Assembly: GCF_019711315.1 (NCBI RefSeq)
Contig: NZ_CP081294.1
Coordinates: 2,480,001-2,544,000 of the forward strand
Origin: Qipengyuania gelatinilytica
Lineage (GTDB): Bacteria; Pseudomonadota; Alphaproteobacteria; Sphingomonadales; Sphingomonadaceae
DNA length: 64,000 bases
Direction: 5' to 3'
Shown here: one piece after another, positions 27,970 to 36,285 of the stretch
How the letters are laid out: each line of letters opens with the position of its first letter
Numbering within the stretch: position 1 is the first letter of the stretch
The notes under the pieces: generated by a model
Seen by the model: the letters and a program-made list of their open reading frames with translations, nothing else
Database searches by the model: none
What the model was told of the DNA's origin: nothing
Made by a program: the position numbers and the translations under genes

Positions 27970-30164
27970 TGGACCAGCTGACCCATACCGCACCCGGATA
28001 CCCGCTCGCCTATCCCGGCGCTGGCGAGAACGCGATCAGCGCCAGCATCCGCAGCGTGCTGTCCGCGGTCCGGCGCTATTTCTGGATGGCGCTCGCAATC
28101 GTGGCGGCAACCGTGGGTTTGGCGCTGGTTGCCACCATGCTCGACACGCCGCGCTATTCGGCAAGCTCCACCGTCCAGATCAACGACCAGAGCGACGAGG
28201 TCCTGGGAGCCGATTTCGAAACCCAGATCGCCCCGCCGTCCGACTGGGATACGGAGCGTTTCCTCAATACCCAGCTCGATGTGCTGCGCAGCCGTGCGTT
28301 GGCAGAGCGTGTCGTCGATGCGCTCGACCTGGCCAACGACCCGCGCTTCTTCGCCTCCATGGAGATCGCGCCGACCTCGCTGACGGGATCCGAGGCCGAA
28401 ACCCGCAAGTGGGCGATCGCGCTGCTGCAGGGTAATCTCGACATCGATCTGCGGCGCTCGACCCGCATTGCGTTGATCACCTTCACCAGCACCGATCCGG
28501 AACTTTCGGCACGCATCGCGGATGCCTTTGCCGAGGAGTTCATCCAGCAAAACCTCCAGCGGCGCTTCGATAGCTCTTCCTATGCGCGCAATTTCGTCGC
28601 CGAACAGCTGGATGAGGCTCGCCGCAATCTCGAGGAATCGGAAGCGGCGCTCAACGATTATGCGCGCGAGACCGGACTGATCCGTACGCGCGACGCGGTC
28701 GGGCCGAGCGGCCCTGACCTCGCGGCAGGCTCGGTGACCTCCTCCAGCCTCTTGCAGTACAACCAGGCGGCCATCCGTGCGCGCGAAAACAGGATTGCCG
28801 CCCAATCGCGCTGGGATGCAGTACGTGAAACCGCGCTCCTGTCCTCACAGCCGGTCCTGTCGCATCCGACCGTCCAGTCACTTATGACGCGCCGTGCACA
28901 GCTGGAAAGCGACCTGCAGGCTGCACGCGAGCGCTATCTGCCGAACCACCCGGCCATTGCCCGGCTCGAGGGCGATATCGCTGGCGTCAACGTACAGCTC
29001 GAACGGACCGCCAATGACGTGCGCCAGTCGATCCGCGCCGAGTACCGTGCCGCCCAGGCCGCCGAACAACGGCTCGAAAACCAGGTCGATCGTGCCCGCG
29101 GGGCGACGCTGGCGGAACAGGACCAGTCGGTGCGTTACAACGTGCTCGCCCGCGAGGCCGATACGGCCCGTTCGATCTATGACGGACTGCTGCAACGCTA
29201 TCGCGAGCTGAATGCATCGGCCGGCATCGCGTCGAGCAACATCACGATCATCGACCGCGCCGAAGTGCCCAGCGCGCAATCCTCGCCCAGCCTGACCCGC
29301 AACCTGGCGCTGGGGATCCTGCTGGGCCTGGCGCTCGCCGGCATTGCGATATTCCTGCGCGACCAGCTCGACGACGTTGTTCACACGCCCGAGGATGTCG
29401 AGGACAAGCTCGGCCTGTCGCTCCTCGGTGTGGTGCCTCGTGCAGAAGGCGGGACGCCAGTCGAGGTGCTGGCCGATCCGAAATCCTCGCTTACCGAAGC
29501 CTACAACTCGATGCGCGGCGCGTTGCTCTATTCGACACCGCGCGGTTTGCCGAAGGTGCTGGTCGTCACCAGCGCGCAATCGTCCGAGGGCAAGAGCACG
29601 ACCAGCTATGCGCTGGCTAACGGTTTTGCGCGCATCGGCGTCGCTCCGCTGCTGATCGATGCCGATCTCAGGCGTCCGGCGATTCACAAGATGTTTGGCG
29701 CCTCCAACGAGCGCGGACTTACCGACCTGCTGGTGTCGCAGGACGCGGCTGGAAGCGCGACCTTGCGGATCGATAATGGCGAAACGCAGTTCGACCTGAT
29801 CCCGGCTGGGCCGATCCCGCCATCGCCTTCCGAATTGCTCGCTTCGCCGCGAATGGCCCAGCTGCTCGAGACCTATTCGGAGCAATATGACGTGGTCATC
29901 GTCGACAGTTCGCCCGTGCTCGGCCTTGCTGATGCGCCCATGCTTTCGGCCATCGCCGATGGCACGATCTTCGTGATCGAGGCCGATCGCGGCCGTAGCG
30001 GCGCGCTCAAGGCAGCGCTTCGCCGCCTGCGGGCGATGGAGCCCAATATTCTCGGCGCGGTGCTTGCGAAATTCGATCCGTCGCGGGCGGATAACCGTTA
30101 CTCCGCCTATTACGGCTACGATTACTACGCCTATGCCGAGGACGGCGGACGCAAGAAGGCATGA
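27969..30164 (+). CDS. Polysaccharide co-polymerase fused to BY-type tyrosine kinase (Wzc-like)
   Basis: A 731-residue protein controlling polymer length and export. Residues 35-58 and about 440-460 form the two transmembrane helices that bracket a long periplasmic coiled-coil Wzz/GNVR part (SEAALNDYARETGLI, AEQRLENQVDRARG). The cytoplasmic kinase has Walker A SSEGKSTTSYALANGF (near residue 540), Walker A' LLIDADLRRP and Walker B VVIVDSSPVLGLADAP. It ends in a tyrosine cluster (RYSAYYGYDYYAYAEDGG), the autophosphorylation sites of the family. No cognate phosphatase gene is nearby. It overlaps its neighbours on both sides. Confidence 0.95.
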   Translation: MDQLTHTAPGYPLAYPGAGENAISASIRSVLSAVRRYFWMALAIVAATVGLALVATMLDTPRYSASSTVQINDQSDEVLGADFETQIAPPSDWDTERFLNTQLDVLRSRALAERVVDALDLANDPRFFASMEIAPTSLTGSEAETRKWAIALLQGNLDIDLRRSTRIALITFTSTDPELSARIADAFAEEFIQQNLQRRFDSSSYARNFVAEQLDEARRNLEESEAALNDYARETGLIRTRDAVGPSGPDLAAGSVTSSSLLQYNQAAIRARENRIAAQSRWDAVRETALLSSQPVLSHPTVQSLMTRRAQLESDLQAARERYLPNHPAIARLEGDIAGVNVQLERTANDVRQSIRAEYRAAQAAEQRLENQVDRARGATLAEQDQSVRYNVLAREADTARSIYDGLLQRYRELNASAGIASSNITIIDRAEVPSAQSSPSLTRNLALGILLGLALAGIAIFLRDQLDDVVHTPEDVEDKLGLSLLGVVPRAEGGTPVEVLADPKSSLTEAYNSMRGALLYSTPRGLPKVLVVTSAQSSEGKSTTSYALANGFARIGVAPLLIDADLRRPAIHKMFGASNERGLTDLLVSQDAAGSATLRIDNGETQFDLIPAGPIPPSPSELLASPRMAQLLETYSEQYDVVIVDSSPVLGLADAPMLSAIADGTIFVIEADRGRSGALKAALRRLRAMEPNILGAVLAKFDPSRADNRYSAYYGYDYYAYAEDGGRKKA

Positions 30165-31315
30165 GCAGGTCGGCGGCCCGTCTGTGGGTGACGCTGGCAT
30201 CGCTGGGCTTCGGTGCGCTGGTCCTTTTCTCGGGCTTTGACCGGTATAGCGAGCACCAGCCCGGCGCTGCTCGCCTCGTCCCTCAACCATTCCAGGCGAA
30301 TGCCGCACGTGCAGGCGCCGCCCAGACTTTATCTCGGGAAGGGACCGGAGCGGCCCGGCATGCCGTCCAGGCAATCGACGCCGATCCGCTGGATGGCCGC
30401 GGGCCTGCATATCTTGGAGCTGCAAGGCTCGCTGCCGGCGAGCGTGGTGCGAGCCGAAGCGCGTTTGAGGCCGCGGACAGTCTCGGTTTGCGTGAGCCTC
30501 TCGTCCAGGCTTTCTTTTTCGACGAGGCCCTCTCCTCCGATGATCATGCCGAAGCGGCGCGGCGTCTCGACATCCTGCTTCGTGCGCATCCTGCCATGGC
30601 TTCGATCGACTATTTCTTTGGTTCGCTCGAACGAACGCCTGAGGGCCGCCGCCAGCTGGCATCGCGCCTGGCGGGCGATCCGGTCTGGTCCGCCGCCTAT
30701 CTCGAAGCTTTCAGGTCCGATGACGACGTATTGCGCGCGCGTGCCCGCTTCCTCGCCGAAGCCGCCGGCGATCTCGCGCTCGGCTGCGAAAGGGTAGAGC
30801 CAATGGTCACAGAGCTGGTGGACCGCAACTACCTCGCCGAAGCGCGCGCACTCGCGAGCGCGCATTGCCGCGTCAATGGCAAGGGCGGCTGGCTTGCCGA
30901 CCCGCAATTCGAAGAGCTGGGCAGTGCAAGCGCCTTCGGCTGGCGGCGCCACGGCAGCGGGGATGTGCGCATCGCGGTGACGGGGGATAGCAACAAGGCG
31001 GTCGAACTGGAAAGCCGGGCGGGAGTTACGCGACTTGTGCTTTCCCAGCCGGTGGTGCTCGAAGCGGGCGAGTACCGCGTCTTTGCGCGCGTCTCGGGAA
31101 GCGGGCCGGGAAGGGTTCTCGCATCGCTCGATTGTGGCACGACCCGCAGGCCGGACAGCCTTGGCGGTTCGCTCGGCCGCGGCCAACTCGTTGCTTCGTC
31201 GGGCTGCGCTGACGAGGTGCTGGGCATCTGGCTGAGGCCGGGCGAGGGCAGCGTACGCCTCGACGATATTCGCATAGAGCGCGTGGGCGCTCAGTCTTCC
31301 AGCAACACTCCGTAG
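30161..31315 (+). CDS. Hypothetical exopolysaccharide-cluster protein with helical repeats
   Basis: A 384-residue protein with an N-terminal membrane anchor or signal (WVTLASLGFGALVLFSGF). Then come about 200 alanine-rich residues in helical pairs resembling degenerate tetratricopeptide repeats (ARLAAGERGASRSAFEAAD). A C-terminal beta-rich domain (VTRLVLSQPVVLEAGEYRVF) looks like a carbohydrate-binding or jelly-roll fold. The ATG overlaps the kinase stop by 4 bases, so it belongs to the polysaccharide operon. No catalytic motif is recognised. Its last 25 bases overlap the end of the convergent glycosyltransferase gene. Confidence 0.8.
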   Translation: MSRSAARLWVTLASLGFGALVLFSGFDRYSEHQPGAARLVPQPFQANAARAGAAQTLSREGTGAARHAVQAIDADPLDGRGPAYLGAARLAAGERGASRSAFEAADSLGLREPLVQAFFFDEALSSDDHAEAARRLDILLRAHPAMASIDYFFGSLERTPEGRRQLASRLAGDPVWSAAYLEAFRSDDDVLRARARFLAEAAGDLALGCERVEPMVTELVDRNYLAEARALASAHCRVNGKGGWLADPQFEELGSASAFGWRRHGSGDVRIAVTGDSNKAVELESRAGVTRLVLSQPVVLEAGEYRVFARVSGSGPGRVLASLDCGTTRRPDSLGGSLGRGQLVASSGCADEVLGIWLRPGEGSVRLDDIRIERVGAQSSSNTP

Positions 31316-32418
31316 AGATCTTCCCAGCGCTGCGAAATAGTGCCGGTGCTGAACGGTTCCCCGGCAAGGTCAAGGGCAGCGCGCGACATGCCCTGCCACT
31401 CGTTATCGGATTTGCCGAGCGCTTCGACCAGCGCGGTGCGGATTTCCTCGCGTCGTGTCCCGCACCTGATTGCAGCGCCGGAGGCGAAGCCCTGTGGCAG
31501 GTGGCAGTGCTCGGTCATGATGGTCGGTACGCCTGCCGCCCATGCCTCGAGGATTGCCATCGGAAGCCCCTCGCTGAGGCTGGGCAGGATCACGAACCGG
31601 GCAAGGTCGAGGAGGGCCGCCTTTTGCGAGCCGAAGGCGGTTCCGACGAATTCGATCCCGACGTCCCGATGATCGCGCATCGCATGTTCGAGCATGTCGA
31701 TGCCTGCGTCGTCGCCCCATCCGGCGACCGTAAGCGTGGCCCCTTCCGGCAAATCGGGCCGCGCGGCGATCCACGCAGCGATGAGCGCAGGAAGGTTCTT
31801 CTTTTCGTGAATACGGCCGAGGTAGAGAACCACGGGGCCGCGAGGCTCATCGTCGGGGGTGGACAGTTCGGGAGCAGGATTGGGCACGATGGCAATCTTC
31901 GCGCCATGCGTCTCGTGCGCGATGTCATGCGCCTCGGCGTCGCTGAGTGCATGGAAGGCCGCGGCGGAGCGCCATGCCCGCCGTTCCCACAGCGCCCGCG
32001 CGAGGTGCTTCTTCCAGGCGTTGCGCGACGTGATCCACGGGTCCAGCATGCCGTGCGGGCTGATGACCAGCGGCTTGCCGCTGGCGTTGGTCCAGTCTGC
32101 GGCGGCATGGCTCGGATACTGCCAGATGCCGTGCAGGTGGAGCAGGTCCAGCCGCGCCTCGTCCAGCACTTGTGGCAGGTCCGGTGCAAACCCGAACGCC
32201 GCCGGTCCCGACGGATCGACAAGATGCGCCTCGATCCCGCCGAACCGCCAGGCATCCTGCGACGCATCCTCTTCGCGCAGCCCGAGGATCACGGGATGCG
32301 CGCCGAGTGCGTCCAGCATCCTGGCCTGCGCGACGATCGCCTCGAAAACGCCCCCATTGCGGCGCGAGACCCACGAGGAGAGCAGGCCAATCCGCTTTCC
32401 TGCAATGGGCGAGGGCAT
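31291..32418 (-). CDS. Glycosyltransferase, GT4-like
   Basis: A 375-residue GT-B fold enzyme. The N-terminal half carries LSSWVSRRNGGVFEAIVAQ and LLHLHGIWQYPSHAAADWT, including the HGIW and SPHGMLDPW patterns of a GT4 subgroup. The C-terminal half has the nucleotide-sugar domain start VVLYLGRIHEKKNLPALI and the E-x7-E motif SEGLPMAILEAWAAGVPTI. It probably adds a sugar to the exopolysaccharide repeat. It is transcribed towards the polysaccharide operon with a 25-bp tail-to-tail overlap, and lies 2 bases behind the FAH-family gene, with which it could be cotranscribed. Confidence 0.93.
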   Translation of the reverse strand: MPSPIAGKRIGLLSSWVSRRNGGVFEAIVAQARMLDALGAHPVILGLREEDASQDAWRFGGIEAHLVDPSGPAAFGFAPDLPQVLDEARLDLLHLHGIWQYPSHAAADWTNASGKPLVISPHGMLDPWITSRNAWKKHLARALWERRAWRSAAAFHALSDAEAHDIAHETHGAKIAIVPNPAPELSTPDDEPRGPVVLYLGRIHEKKNLPALIAAWIAARPDLPEGATLTVAGWGDDAGIDMLEHAMRDHRDVGIEFVGTAFGSQKAALLDLARFVILPSLSEGLPMAILEAWAAGVPTIMTEHCHLPQGFASGAAIRCGTRREEIRTALVEALGKSDNEWQGMSRAALDLAGEPFSTGTISQRWEDLYGVLLED

Positions 32419-32420
32419 GC

Positions 32421-33431
32421 TCAGGCCTCGACGACCTTCTGTTCGATGGCGCCGAAGATCGAGTGGCCCTCGGCGTCCTTCATCTCGACGCGTACGGTAT
32501 CGCCCGGTTCCATGAAGCGGGTCTTGGCCTCGCCCTCGGCGATGGTTTCGATCATGCGGATTTCGGCGATGCAGCTGTAGCCGAGGCCGCCGTTTGCAAC
32601 CGGCTTGCCCGGATCGCCATCGGGGCCCTGGTTGGACACGGTGCCCGAACCGATGATCGTGCCTGCTCCCAGATCGCGGGTCTTGGCGGCATGGGCGACA
32701 AGGTCGGCAAGGCTGAAAGTCGCATCGACACCTGCGTTCGCACGGCCGAATGCTTCGCCATTATAGTCGACCATCAGCGGCAGGTGGATGACGCTGCCCT
32801 TCCACGCATCGCCCAGCTCGTCGGGCGTGACCGCGACGGGGCTGAAGGCGCTGGCGGGTTTGGACTGGAAGAAGCCGAAGCCCTTGGCCAGTTCGCCCGG
32901 GATGAGGCCGCGCAGCGACACGTCGTTCACCAGCATGACCAGCTTGATGTGGTCGGCGGCGGCTTCCTTCGACACGCCCATCGGCACGTCGTCGGTGATG
33001 ACCGCGATCTCGCCTTCCATGTCGCAGCCCCATTTGGTGTCCTTCAGGGGGATGTCGTCGCGCGGGGCGAGGAAGTTGTCGCTGCCGCCCTGGTACATCA
33101 GCGGATCGTGGTAGAAGCTTTCGGGCACCTCGGCGCCGCGCGCCTTACGCACCAGCTCGACGTGGTTGATATAGGCCGAGCCGTCGGCCCACTGGTAGGC
33201 GCGCGGCAGAGGAGAGTGCGCCTCGCGTTCGTGGAAGCGCTCGCACGGCACGGCCTGGTGCTCGACATCGGTGTAGAGCGCTTCGAGCTTGGGCGCGATC
33301 TCGTCCCAATTGTCGAGCGCGGCCTGCATGGTGGGTGCGATGTTATCGGCGGCGCAATAGCGGGTGAGGTCCTTGGAGACGACCACCAGCTTGCCGTCGC
33401 GGGTTCCGTCCTTGAGCGTGGCGAGTTTCAT
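32421..33431 (-). CDS. Fumarylacetoacetate hydrolase family protein
   Basis: A 336-residue FAH-fold hydrolase, probably cleaving fumarylacetoacetate or a fumarylpyruvate-like compound at the end of an aromatic pathway. The metal-binding region is recognisable in NFLAPRDDIPL and GCDMEGEIAVI, and the catalytic-lobe segment LVNDVSLRGLIPGELAKGFGF follows. The C-terminal GSGTVSNQGPDG and GLGYSCIAEIRMIETI match the FahA type. It follows the maleylacetoacetate isomerase gene by 15 bases, giving the isomerase-hydrolase pair of tyrosine or gentisate breakdown. Homogentisate or gentisate dioxygenase is not in the window. GGGAGGT-like spacing supports the ATG at 33431. Confidence 0.92.
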   Translation of the reverse strand: MKLATLKDGTRDGKLVVVSKDLTRYCAADNIAPTMQAALDNWDEIAPKLEALYTDVEHQAVPCERFHEREAHSPLPRAYQWADGSAYINHVELVRKARGAEVPESFYHDPLMYQGGSDNFLAPRDDIPLKDTKWGCDMEGEIAVITDDVPMGVSKEAAADHIKLVMLVNDVSLRGLIPGELAKGFGFFQSKPASAFSPVAVTPDELGDAWKGSVIHLPLMVDYNGEAFGRANAGVDATFSLADLVAHAAKTRDLGAGTIIGSGTVSNQGPDGDPGKPVANGGLGYSCIAEIRMIETIAEGEAKTRFMEPGDTVRVEMKDAEGHSIFGAIEQKVVEA

Positions 33432-33446
33432 GGGAGGTCCTCTCTC

Positions 33447-34091
33447 TTATTGGTTTTCTGGGTTGTCGGGTTGCGCGTTCGGATGGGCGCGCTGGAATTC
33501 GGGGAGCGCGAGGCAGGCCGCCTCGATCCGCTCGATATGGGGCTTGTCGCTGAAATCGAAGTCGAACCTGCGGGCGTTGTAGACCTGCGGGAGCAGGCAG
33601 ACTTCGAAGAAGCCGGGCTTGTCGAACAGGAAGTCGCCTGTGCCGAGCTGCGCGAGGCGAGCCTCCAGCGGCTCGAGCGTCCGGGCGAGCCAGTGGCGAT
33701 ACCAGACGCCGATCTCGTCCTGTGACTTGCCGTATTCGTTCGCGAGATACTTCAGCACCGGCAGGTTGAGCGGCGCGTGCAGTTCGGTCGCGATGGCATA
33801 GGCCAGTTCGCGCGCGACATAGCGGTCATCGATGTCCTTCGGCAGAAGCGGGTTTTCCGGATAGGCCTCGTCCAGCCATTCGATCTGCGCCATCGACTGC
33901 ACGCGGTCCATGCCGCCAGCCTCGAGCAGAGGGACCGAACCGAACGGGTTGCGGCTCGTGAAAGCCTCTCCCTTCTGTTCGCTCTTGAGCAGGTTTACCG
34001 GGACATACTCGTACTCGAGCCCCTTCAGCTCCAGCGCGATGCGCAGGCGGTAGCTGGTCGAGCTGCGATAATATCCGTGAAGCCTGATCAA
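33447..34091 (-). CDS. maiA: Maleylacetoacetate isomerase (zeta-class GST)
   Basis: A 214-residue glutathione S-transferase of the zeta class that isomerises maleylacetoacetate to fumarylacetoacetate with glutathione. The N-terminal [11 protein letters not shown] corresponds to the zeta signature SSCSxRVRIAL (the cysteine is a threonine here, leaving the catalytic serine pair). [12 protein letters not shown] carries the cis-proline, and [11 protein letters not shown] the glutathione contact. The start is a TTG whose last three bases with the next base form TTGA, overlapping the upstream stop by 4 bases. The acidic C-terminal tail is short. It is cotranscribed with the acyl-CoA dehydrogenase and FAH genes. 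Confidence 0.93.
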   Translation of the reverse strand: MIRLHGYYRSSTSYRLRIALELKGLEYEYVPVNLLKSEQKGEAFTSRNPFGSVPLLEAGGMDRVQSMAQIEWLDEAYPENPLLPKDIDDRYVARELAYAIATELHAPLNLPVLKYLANEYGKSQDEIGVWYRHWLARTLEPLEARLAQLGTGDFLFDKPGFFEVCLLPQVYNARRFDFDFSDKPHIERIEAACLALPEFQRAHPNAQPDNPENQ

Positions 34092-35272
34092 AACGCGGCG
34101 ATCCCCGTGATGGCGCGGCCGAGGATCAGCGCATGGACGTCATGCGTGCCCTCGTAGGTGTTCACCGTCTCGAGGTTCACCATGTGACGGATCACCTGGT
34201 ATTCTTCCGAGATTCCGTTGCCGCCGTGCATGTCGCGCGACTTGCGGGCGATATCGAGCGCCTTGCCGACATTGTTGCGCTTCACGATCGAGATCATGTC
34301 GGGGGCGAACTTGCCTTCGTCCATCAGGCGGCCAACGCGAAGCGAACCCTGCAGGCCGAGCGAGATTTCGGTCATCATGTCGGCGAGCTTGAGCTGGTAA
34401 AGCTGCTTGGAGGCAAGCGGAACGCCGAATTGCTCACGATCGAGACCGTACTGGCGCGCAGCATGCATGCAGAATTCCGCCGCGCCCATCGCGCCCCAGC
34501 TGATGCCGTAGCGCGCACGGTTGAGGCAGCCGAAGGGACCCTTGAGGCCCTGGACTTCGGGAAGCAGCGCGTCTTCGCCCACTTCGACTTCGTCCATGAC
34601 GATCATGCCGGTGGTGCTGGCACGCAGCGAGATCTTGCCTTTGATCTTGGGAGCCGAAAGGCCCTTCATGCCCTTTTCGAGCACGAAGCCGCGAATGCCG
34701 CCTCCATGCGCCTCGCTCTTCGCCCAGACAACGAAGACATCGGCGAAGGGCGAATTGGAAATCCAAGTCTTGGAGCCATTGAGGACATATCCGCCATCGG
34801 TCTTCTTCGCGACGGTCTTCATCCCGGCAGGATCGGACCCTGCATCGGGCTCGGTCAGGCCGAAGCAGCCGATAAGCTGGCCGCTGGCGAGGCCGGGCAG
34901 ATATTTGCGCTTCTGCTCTTCCGAGCCATAGGCATGGATCGGGTACATCACGAGGCTGGACTGGACCGACGCCATCGAGCGGTAGCCGCTATCGACGCGC
35001 TCGATCTCGCGCGCGATCAGGCCGTATGCGACATAGCTGGCACCTGCACCGCCATATTCGTCCGGAACGGTCGCGCCGAGCAGGCCGGCTTCGCCCATCA
35101 TCGGGAAGAATTCGGGGGCATCGAGTTCCTTGGAGAAGCCCTCGATCACGCGCGGCTGGAGCTCGCCCTGCGCAAATGCATGCGCAGCGTCGCGGATCAT
35201 CCGCTCTTCCTCGGTCAGCTGGTCGTCGAGGTTGAAGGGATCGTTCCAGTCGAATGGCACCATTCCAGCCAT
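34088..35272 (-). CDS. gcdH: Glutaryl-CoA dehydrogenase-like acyl-CoA dehydrogenase
   Basis: A 394-residue FAD enzyme. The N-terminal [20 protein letters not shown] is typical of glutaryl-CoA dehydrogenase, as are [50 protein letters not shown] and the catalytic [17 protein letters not shown]. The enzyme would oxidatively decarboxylate glutaryl-CoA to crotonyl-CoA in lysine or tryptophan breakdown. ATG 35272 is preceded by AAGGAGA. Its stop overlaps the TTG of maiA, tying it to the aromatic-degradation pair; why these pathways share a transcript is not obvious. Confidence 0.92.
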   Translation of the reverse strand: MAGMVPFDWNDPFNLDDQLTEEERMIRDAAHAFAQGELQPRVIEGFSKELDAPEFFPMMGEAGLLGATVPDEYGGAGASYVAYGLIAREIERVDSGYRSMASVQSSLVMYPIHAYGSEEQKRKYLPGLASGQLIGCFGLTEPDAGSDPAGMKTVAKKTDGGYVLNGSKTWISNSPFADVFVVWAKSEAHGGGIRGFVLEKGMKGLSAPKIKGKISLRASTTGMIVMDEVEVGEDALLPEVQGLKGPFGCLNRARYGISWGAMGAAEFCMHAARQYGLDREQFGVPLASKQLYQLKLADMMTEISLGLQGSLRVGRLMDEGKFAPDMISIVKRNNVGKALDIARKSRDMHGGNGISEEYQVIRHMVNLETVNTYEGTHDVHALILGRAITGIAAF

Positions 35273-35334
35273 GTGGTCTCCTTTGTAACTTGAATTTGCC
35301 GATGGCAGACAGCCGATGCAGGCGCAAGGGGCTG

Positions 35335-35775
35335 TCAGGCGGTCTCCGCATCGCCCGGCAAAAGGAGCGTATAGTCGGCCTCCTCGCAAATGCCCGTGAC
35401 CCACTCGTCGCCGACTTTCAGCCAGGCATGAAATTGCAGCTTGCCCGCGCCGTCGCGCTGGGTGCCGATGAACAGGCTGGAGGCAATGCCGCGTCGCTCC
35501 AGCATCCACCGTCCGGTCAGCGCCCGCGGCAGGCAGTTGGGTGAGCCGGGGACGTTGTTCAGCGCCCGCACTATCGCCAGCCTGACCCTGCGGACGGTAG
35601 CGAGGTCGCCGTTCTCGCCCCTGCTGTGGGTGGCAATGGCGCCGAAGCGGTTACGCCACCTGCGCGGCGGAACGCTGGCAACCAGGAATTTTGCGTAGAG
35701 CACCAGGGCGATCGCCTCGAAGGTGGCGATCTTGTCGACGCTGTCGAGCGCGAGGAAGGTGCGAAGCTTGGACAT
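35335..35775 (-). CDS. Lasso peptide biosynthesis B2-like protein (transglutaminase-like), orphan
   Basis: A 146-residue protein matching the B2 (leader-peptidase) component of lasso peptide synthesis (Transglut_core3). The N-terminal helix [19 protein letters not shown] and [10 protein letters not shown] is family-like. The papain-type triad is plausible in [17 protein letters not shown] (cysteine), [16 protein letters not shown] (histidine, then aspartate). No precursor peptide, B1/RRE, asparagine-synthetase-like cyclase or ABC exporter is nearby, so it may act on another peptide. A perfect 11-bp hairpin ends 2 bases before its ATG, and no ordinary ribosome binding site is free. It lies between the copper-storage gene and gcdH on the same strand. 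Confidence 0.82.
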   Translation of the reverse strand: MSKLRTFLALDSVDKIATFEAIALVLYAKFLVASVPPRRWRNRFGAIATHSRGENGDLATVRRVRLAIVRALNNVPGSPNCLPRALTGRWMLERRGIASSLFIGTQRDGAGKLQFHAWLKVGDEWVTGICEEADYTLLLPGDAETA

Positions 35776-35777
35776 CA

Positions 35778-35804
35778 GGCGGGAGAGTATACCACTCTCC
35801 CGCC
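35778..35804 (-). terminator. Strong hairpin between copper-storage and B2-like genes
   Basis: GGCGGGAGAGT (35778-35788) and ACTCTCCCGCC (35794-35804) form a perfect 11-bp stem with a 5-base loop. It begins 8 bases after the copper-storage stop and ends 2 bases before the B2-like ATG. It has no U-tract. It can act as terminator, attenuator or translational lock, because it sequesters the only GGGAG upstream of the B2-like start. Confidence 0.65.
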
Positions 35805-35812
35805 CGATCGCC

Positions 35813-36199
35813 TCATTTTACTTGGCTCAGCGCCTTGCGGCAATCGTCTGCACATTCGCGGCACATCTTGGCGCACCAGGTGCAGTGGTCGTTGTCGTGC
35901 TTTTCGCATTCTTCGGCGCAGGTCTCGCAGGCCTTGATGCAGGCTTCCATCTGGGCACGCAGGACATCGATATTCTGGGCCGTGCGGCGGACAGCGAGGC
36001 GGGCGGTGGCGGCGCAGACATCGGCACAGTCGAGGCAGTTGCGGATGCACTGGGCCATGTCCATGTCTTCGGCCACGCAGGCATCGGCGCAGCTCGTGCA
36101 GAACAGCGAGCACAGCATGGCGTGCCGCGCGGCGAGAACGAGGTCTTCGGTCTTGTCTTCCACCTGCGGGTGGGCATCGATCATTTTCTGGAGCGACAT
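35813..36199 (-). CDS. Four-helix-bundle copper storage protein (Csp, DUF326)
   Basis: A 128-residue protein with 17 cysteines, almost all in CxxxC or CxxC spacing along four helices (for example CSLFCTSCADAC and CTWCAKMCRECADDC). This is the pattern of Csp1/Csp3 proteins, which line the helix-bundle core with thiolates and store many Cu(I) ions. No signal peptide or twin-arginine motif is present, so it is of the cytosolic Csp3 type. The start MSLQKMIDAHPQ at 36199 is preferred because it has AAGGAAAGGAATT upstream; 11 extra codons are possible. The leader carries an inverted repeat and a G-run followed by TATG resembling a CsoR half-site. Confidence 0.92.
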   Translation of the reverse strand: MSLQKMIDAHPQVEDKTEDLVLAARHAMLCSLFCTSCADACVAEDMDMAQCIRNCLDCADVCAATARLAVRRTAQNIDVLRAQMEACIKACETCAEECEKHDNDHCTWCAKMCRECADDCRKALSQVK

Positions 36200-36209
36200 G
36201 GGAATTCCT

Positions 36210-36236
36210 TTCCTTGGGGGGGGTATGTGCAAGGAA
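36210..36236. promoter_or_regulatory. Inverted repeat and G-run in the copper-storage leader
   Basis: TTCCTTG (36210-36216) and CAAGGAA (36230-36236) are perfect 7-bp arms around a 13-base spacer that contains eight consecutive G bases followed by TATG. GGGGGTATG is like one half of known CsoR operators, though the matching TACCCC half is absent. It overlaps the ribosome binding site region. Copper-responsive control is therefore a guess based on motif resemblance and gene content. Confidence 0.35.
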
Positions 36237-36285
36237 TGGAGCCGCGCGGGGCGCGGTTCCCGAAAAAGCCAGAAATTCGAAAGCG

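Noticed and set aside
35335..36236. A complete lasso peptide gene cluster
   Set aside because: Only the B2-like protein is present; the neighbours are a copper-storage protein and glutaryl-CoA dehydrogenase, and no precursor-like short frame was found on either strand here.
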